Assembly (NCBI GenBank): GCA_018873225.1
Contig: JAEILZ010000009.1
Coordinates: 2,905,501-2,969,500 of the forward strand
Direction of reading: 5' to 3'
Length of the DNA: 64,000 nt
DNA from: [Phialemoniopsis] sp. UDSM-2020
Taxonomy: Eukaryota; Ascomycota; Sordariomycetes; Thyridiales; Thyridiaceae
The notes under the pieces were generated by a model. The model made no database searches. It was given only the letters and a program-made list of their open reading frames with translations, and was not told the origin of the DNA. The position numbers and the translations under genes were made by a program. Positions 59,983-64,000 of this stretch are shown in pieces; within the stretch, counting starts at the first letter, position 1; every line of letters begins with the position of its first letter.

Positions 59983-60310
59983 AGCTTCTCGGTGATGGAG
60001 AGGATTTGGCCATGATGCAAACCATTCTTCAAGGTACGACATATTAATTGCAGTAGGCGCAAGTCATTCTAAATAGGTGTACGTCTCATGAGTAGCAGCT
60101 CCTTGCCCTTCATAGTTCTTAGCCATGTAAATAAGTCTTGCCTCTTTTGTGACGTGAGTGCATATGCCAGCCAACACATCATCCCGCGCCGTTCAAACAG
60201 CGGCGATGTCGTACATATCCCGTACGCATCGTTGATCTCACGCGTCCACGGAGGGATAGTTGCGGGCAAAGGCATGAGTGGCGATGCAGACCGGTCATTG
60301 GGGAGGAGGT
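59983..60310. other. Convergent intergenic region
   Basis: The 3' flanks of the pectate lyase and the transporter remnant meet here. I see no further gene or clear terminator-like structure. Confidence 0.4.
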
Positions 60311-61450
60311 CTAGTCCTCCTCGCCCCTCGCAAGACGCTGAGTGGCTGTTTCGGTCTTGGAGAATCTCCACGGCTGAATCTTTTTCTCGAAGAGTACGTC
60401 GATCTCGGCCACTGCGACTATGATGATTGTCAGCTTCCGATTCTGGTGTACTTTAAAACTGATTCGAAGGGATGCCTACCCTTTGGTATCTGGCAAAAGG
60501 AGCCACAATTCAGCGGTAGCGGGAAGACCAAGCCCGGCAGAGAACCAGCCCGTCTTCAAGCTCCAGTTCCACTGATTCTTGTTAACCATGTATGGGACGA
60601 GAAAGTCCATGATGAGGCCGAGAAGACACGACATGGCAACGGCCACGCCATTGGTGTAGGGTCTCAGTCGCTGGGCCAAAATCTCGCCGTTCATGGCACC
60701 GGTGGCAGCGCCACAGGTCGACATTCCAATATCTAGCGTACACAGGTGAGCAACAGAACATACACCATATACAGCCAAAAGAGATAATAGGTGTCTTACT
60801 CCAGAAACAGGCGAAGAGGACCAAGATATAAGTTCTGGCCTGGGTCTCGGGGACGACGCCAATGATCCCAACTGCGATGCACGCCAGCCAGGAGACGCTG
60901 ACTGCAGAACAGGCCAGCGTCCTCCTTCCAAATTTATCGGCAACCAGGGTGAAACCCAGCACACTCGCAATCTGTATCGAGTTGGTGATGACCTTGACGG
61001 TAAAGGGCTGTGCGATTCCAGCCTGCTGGAAGAAATAAGTACCGAAGCTGGAAAAGAGCTTGAGGCCGATGCACTGCTGCGCGACGCCATCCGGCCTGCA
61101 ATCAGGGTGCGGAGCTCCTTGGCGACTGAACGCTCGTGCTCAACCATCATGGCGATGACACTATGCTGGTCCTCGAGGTCGTAGTCCGGGATGTTTTGGT
61201 ATAGCCTCTTCAGGATCCACTTGGCCTGGTCGTCATAGCCACGGTAGACACACCATACTGGCGACTCTAGAATCAAGAAGCAGATAATTCCACACAGACC
61301 GACGTGGCCCTCTGCACAACTCATACATGGAATCAATATGGCAGCGTAGTGTGGCATGAGTGGAGCTATATCTGACTGATCGACACAGGTGGACCAGATG
61401 ACCGAAAGAAAATCCACGCCCGGTTGAAAGAACATATTCAGGAGGGCACC
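60311..61450 (-). pseudogene. MFS sugar transporter (SP family), frameshifted and 5'-incomplete
   Basis: The minus strand shows the central and C-terminal parts of a fungal sugar porter. In order these are AYGALLNMFFQPG, LESPVWCVYRGYDDQAKWIL, GTYFFQQAGIAQPF, VADKFGRRTL, NGEILAQRLRPYTNGVAVAM, LLPDTK and finally AEIDVLFEKKIQPWRFSK, ending at TAG 60,311. Two ordinary introns fit (about 60,741-60,801 and one just before the last exon). Between the HERSVAKELRTLIAG segment and the PDGVAQQCIGLK segment the frame shifts with no usable splice sites. The expected N-terminal helices are not found upstream, where segment Y (61,446-61,557) appears. It lies tail-to-tail with the pectate lyase and may once have imported its products. 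Confidence 0.75.
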
Positions 61451-61557
61451 ATAGGCTTCACACGGGTCCTTTTGATTTCACGATGGTAATGCAAATAGTG
61501 AATAGTTGAGGATTGTAAATACCCAACTTCATGCGTCCAGTAGCATCAGGCTCTTTG
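61446..61557 (+). repeat. Short duplicated segment Y, copy 2
   Basis: This is the direct-orientation match of 31,876-31,985. It joins the 5' side of the sugar-transporter remnant, roughly where N-terminal codons should be, so a rearrangement break may lie here. Confidence 0.7.
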
Positions 61558-62437
61558 CTTAATTCAAAGTAGGCGGCAAGCTGCTTAAAGACAGGTGATT
61601 CGGAATTTGCAAGAATCAGATTATGACATCTGATAAGAACGACCATTGTGACCCTGACTGCTAACACAGTGCTCCCTCCAATCATGCCTTCAAAGGCATA
61701 ATTGCAGATAGAAATCCGTAAACCATGTGAATGATTACAGAGTGTAGCGGAAACCCTCAACACCCTCGAGGACCACCTCTCCACGATCTGCCCTTTTGTT
61801 GGCACGGGAGAAGAGGTAAAAGTTTTTCAACGGAATCAACAGAGCGAGAACCTAGGAAATAATGTAAGCACATCTTCACAAGAGCATTTCTTGTACATGG
61901 GGTCACTAACCTGGAGAGCCATGCAGACGCTAAGCCCAGGGATATACTTACGTCTCCCAATAGCGGTTAGCCTATTGTTGGTGCCTGCCCCACATTTACT
62001 AGCGTGCGCACGGGCAGACGCGTCGATCAATTGAGAGGCTTGACAACACTAATCTAGACGAGGCTTCAGAAGGATCCTCACGGATCGTGCAAGTACTGGC
62101 CTTTCACGCCAAGGTTATGTATGCTCTTTATCGTGATCTATTCACAATCCTCTGTCATTATTGAGACCTTCTATAGAGCTACTACTGGTATCCATTGATT
62201 TTCTGGGTAGTCTCGTATAGGTTGTAAGATGGAAAGCCACTGAAATAAAATAAGGTACATCACTTGGCCGTCTCCAGCCTTTGACACACTCGGATTGACA
62301 AGAATTGAAGCGCAACAATAGATCTCATAGCATTTCGTGCAGATTAAGCGAGATTTAACCGAGTCGCCTAGTCGACTGAGCTCCCAAATTAAAAGGGATT
62401 TTCATCGCGACCCCTCCTCATCTGAATTTCTTCACTT
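61558..62437. other. Gene-poor stretch
   Basis: Only short unrelated open frames on the minus strand (61,458-61,960) are present; none resembles a family I know. It may contain degraded transporter sequence. Confidence 0.4.
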
Positions 62438-62439
62438 TT

Positions 62440-62570
62440 CAACCTTCCATCCCATCACGATTTTTTTGTCGCTGCCAGCAGTGACGCCGCATTTATTTCG
62501 TGATCCCGCACGCCTGTTGACTCCTTGCGGAGTCATTTTATCTTTGTTTACTGAGTTGAACCTCGACTAT
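62440..62570 (+). repeat. Upstream region shared by the two copies of gene X
   Basis: GTGATCCCGCACGCCTGTTGACTC and its surroundings match 29,345-29,478 (GTGATCCCACACACCTGTTTACTC). Both run to ACTGAGTTGAACC. In copy 1 the start codon follows at once; in copy 2 about 345 extra bases intervene, so they are either an insertion or a 5' UTR intron lost in copy 1. Confidence 0.75.
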
Positions 62571-62913
62571 CCGCAGTTGAAACTTTCCCGAGAGGTTGAC
62601 GATCTCGTTGCACCTGCATGCTGAGGAAAGATTCATTGTGTTTGCACCGGGCCTCTTCGGAGGTACGGTACTTTTCTTTTGACTTCGGTCTTAAGTTGCA
62701 CTTTGGATCGATTCGAGGCGGTAGCCTGTAGCGAAGGAGACCAGGAGGGTTAGTAGACGCTCGGTAGTCGGGGCGGGTGTGTTGGACGAGGAAAAGAACG
62801 CAACGCGTTAAGGTCGACCGGTTACCTTCGGGTAAACGGTTCTGAGTGTCTTACGACATCCTATCTGACCTTATCGCATTTCATACTTCTCCCGTCTTTT
62901 GTGAAGTAGTCAC

Positions 62914-64000
62914 CATGTCTCAACAAGAGAAGACCACCGGTGTTACGGCTGCGAGTAAGCAGCAGGGCAATGTCAACAAGGACAACGCCGACAAAAAGGG
63001 GAATGCCGACAAAGACAAGACCGTCTTCAAGGCCCATACAAAGGACTGTGTCATCCTGTGAGTATTCCTGACCTGACTCAAGGGTCTGAGTTCTTTAGCT
63101 AACCCATGGATCTTAGTGGCGGCACTTCTGGACCAGCTCTCGCCAGCGGAAAGAGCTTCGGCCTGCCATGGCCAGCATCAGCCTTCAACGCACGCTTTAC
63201 TGCTGCCACATGGGAAGATACCGATCCTTGGTTTGGGTTCACACTGGAGGCACCCCGTGGAGACCGTCAAGAGGCCAACGAAGCATCCGGCTTTGGTGTG
63301 TGCCATGCCTGTAAGTTGTATCTATTCTATTGCTATGATAATAAAGACTAACAGCTCTATCTCCATCAGATGACCGTGCGTTGTACACTGTGATGCCATC
63401 TGATCAATACAAGATCACAGTCAAGTTCCCTCGCAGCCAGTGCAATATCACCTTCGATGCGTTGCCGCCTGCCAATGTGCAAAAATGGTGTTCTAACGTC
63501 AAGAATACTGCGCAGCTGTCCATGCTTAAGGTCACTCTCCATCCTGGTGCTAATATCCACGTCGAGGGCTTCGGTATGCCATACGCCAACACCAGTGCCT
63601 CATAGACGGAGTATGAGGATTGGATTAGCAACCACCGGCCAATCATTGATGATTAGACTCTTTCCAAGCTCCTTCAGCGGCGCGAGTTCAACTTGATTGT
63701 TGCCAAGGCGCCTGCTGACGCTGTCAATACTCTAGGTGAGAAGGCACTAGCTGATCGTTACCAAGGCGCCTACTGACACTGTTAATACTCTAGGTGAGAA
63801 GGCACTGGGTCCTCAATTCGCTTTCCCATATGGAGTTCCTAAGCACAGTGGAACTCTATCTGAGTGGATCGTACTGCTGGATATCAATAAGGGATCCGAG
63901 TTTGCCCTGTGCTACACATATAAGGACGACCAAGAACACCTTACTGTCGTTGCTCATTCGTACACCCAGGACGTCATATGGAAAGAGCAGTGCCTCACTG
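62914..64000 (+). pseudogene. Unknown-protein gene X, damaged copy 2 (continues beyond the window)
   Basis: This starts MSQQEKTTGVTAASKQQGN and has a lysine/asparagine/aspartate-rich N-terminal repeat (NVNKDNADKKGNADKDK) missing from copy 1. Exons are 62,914-63,057, 63,117-63,310 and from 63,370, with two GT..AG introns. The third exon reads DRALYTVMPSDQYKITVKFP and is stopped by TAG at 63,603-63,605 and again after PIIDD (63,654-63,656), both explicable as CAG to TAG. A 58-base tandem duplication (63,703 onwards) then breaks the frame. After it the frame resumes as LGPQFAFPYGVPKHSGTLSE. The family is unknown to me; nothing suggests a signal peptide or membrane segments. Confidence 0.75.
63703..63806 (+). 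repeat. 58-bp tandem duplication inside gene X copy 2
   Basis: The segment starting CCAAGGCGCCTGCTGACGCT at 63,703 is repeated from 63,761 as CCAAGGCGCCTACTGACACT. Because 58 is not a multiple of three it shifts the frame. Copy 1 has the segment once. Confidence 0.85.

Noticed and set aside
29241..64000. tRNA or rRNA genes
   Set aside because: I scanned the GC-normal part by eye for T-loop words such as GGTTCGAATCC and for rRNA-like blocks and found none with a supporting cloverleaf; a tRNAscan-SE run would settle it.

Overview
The window looks like a piece of a filamentous ascomycete (Pezizomycotina) chromosome. The evidence is many short GT..AG introns, fungal gene families (a Baeyer-Villiger monooxygenase, an AAAP amino-acid permease, an HRI1-like protein, a DUF5672 protein and a secreted pectate lyase), and a sharp split between an extremely AT-rich block and normal-GC DNA. 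Such a split is the usual mark of repeat-induced point mutation (RIP). I cannot name the species.

Bases 1 to about 29,240 form one AT block with no convincing intact gene. It is not featureless. It holds a complete but mutated Ty1/copia-type LTR retrotransposon (724-8311, reading leftwards) with 248-bp LTRs, a TTAAA target duplication and a readable RNase H remnant. It also holds about a dozen copies, in both orientations, of a roughly 1.1-kb element. Several of these copies have exact 14-15 bp target-site duplications, some are nested in others, and several are truncated at one end only, as expected of target-primed retroposition. A paralogous site at 28,763 preserves the empty TTAAA site into which the copia element inserted elsewhere.

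From 29,240 to 36,300 lies a transition zone of decayed genes: a RIP-damaged unknown gene (X1), an MFS N-terminal fragment and a truncated SDR. One intact gene, a seven-exon BVMO-like flavin monooxygenase, sits among them. From 36.4 to 41.7 kb there is a large gene of unknown function with acidic/basic N-terminal repeats and a single in-frame TAG, then a C-terminal fragment of a transcription-factor-like gene.

The stretch from 41.9 to 60 kb is mostly ordinary genes: an amidase; an HRI1 homologue divergent from it; a ten-exon AAAP permease; two leftward genes for a coiled-coil protein and an unknown protein; a mitochondrial-type iron-sulfur L-serine dehydratase without introns; a membrane SDR; a DUF5672 type II membrane protein; and a five-exon pectate lyase. 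The last 4 kb return to decay, with a frameshifted sugar transporter facing the pectate lyase and a second damaged copy (X2) of the unknown gene, which runs off the window.

The genes do not form one obvious pathway. The pectate lyase and the neighbouring transporter remnant suggest a former pectin-use pair. Shared pieces at both ends (X1/X2, a short segment next to each, and a ~260-bp repeat beside two SDR genes) show past segmental duplication around this locus.
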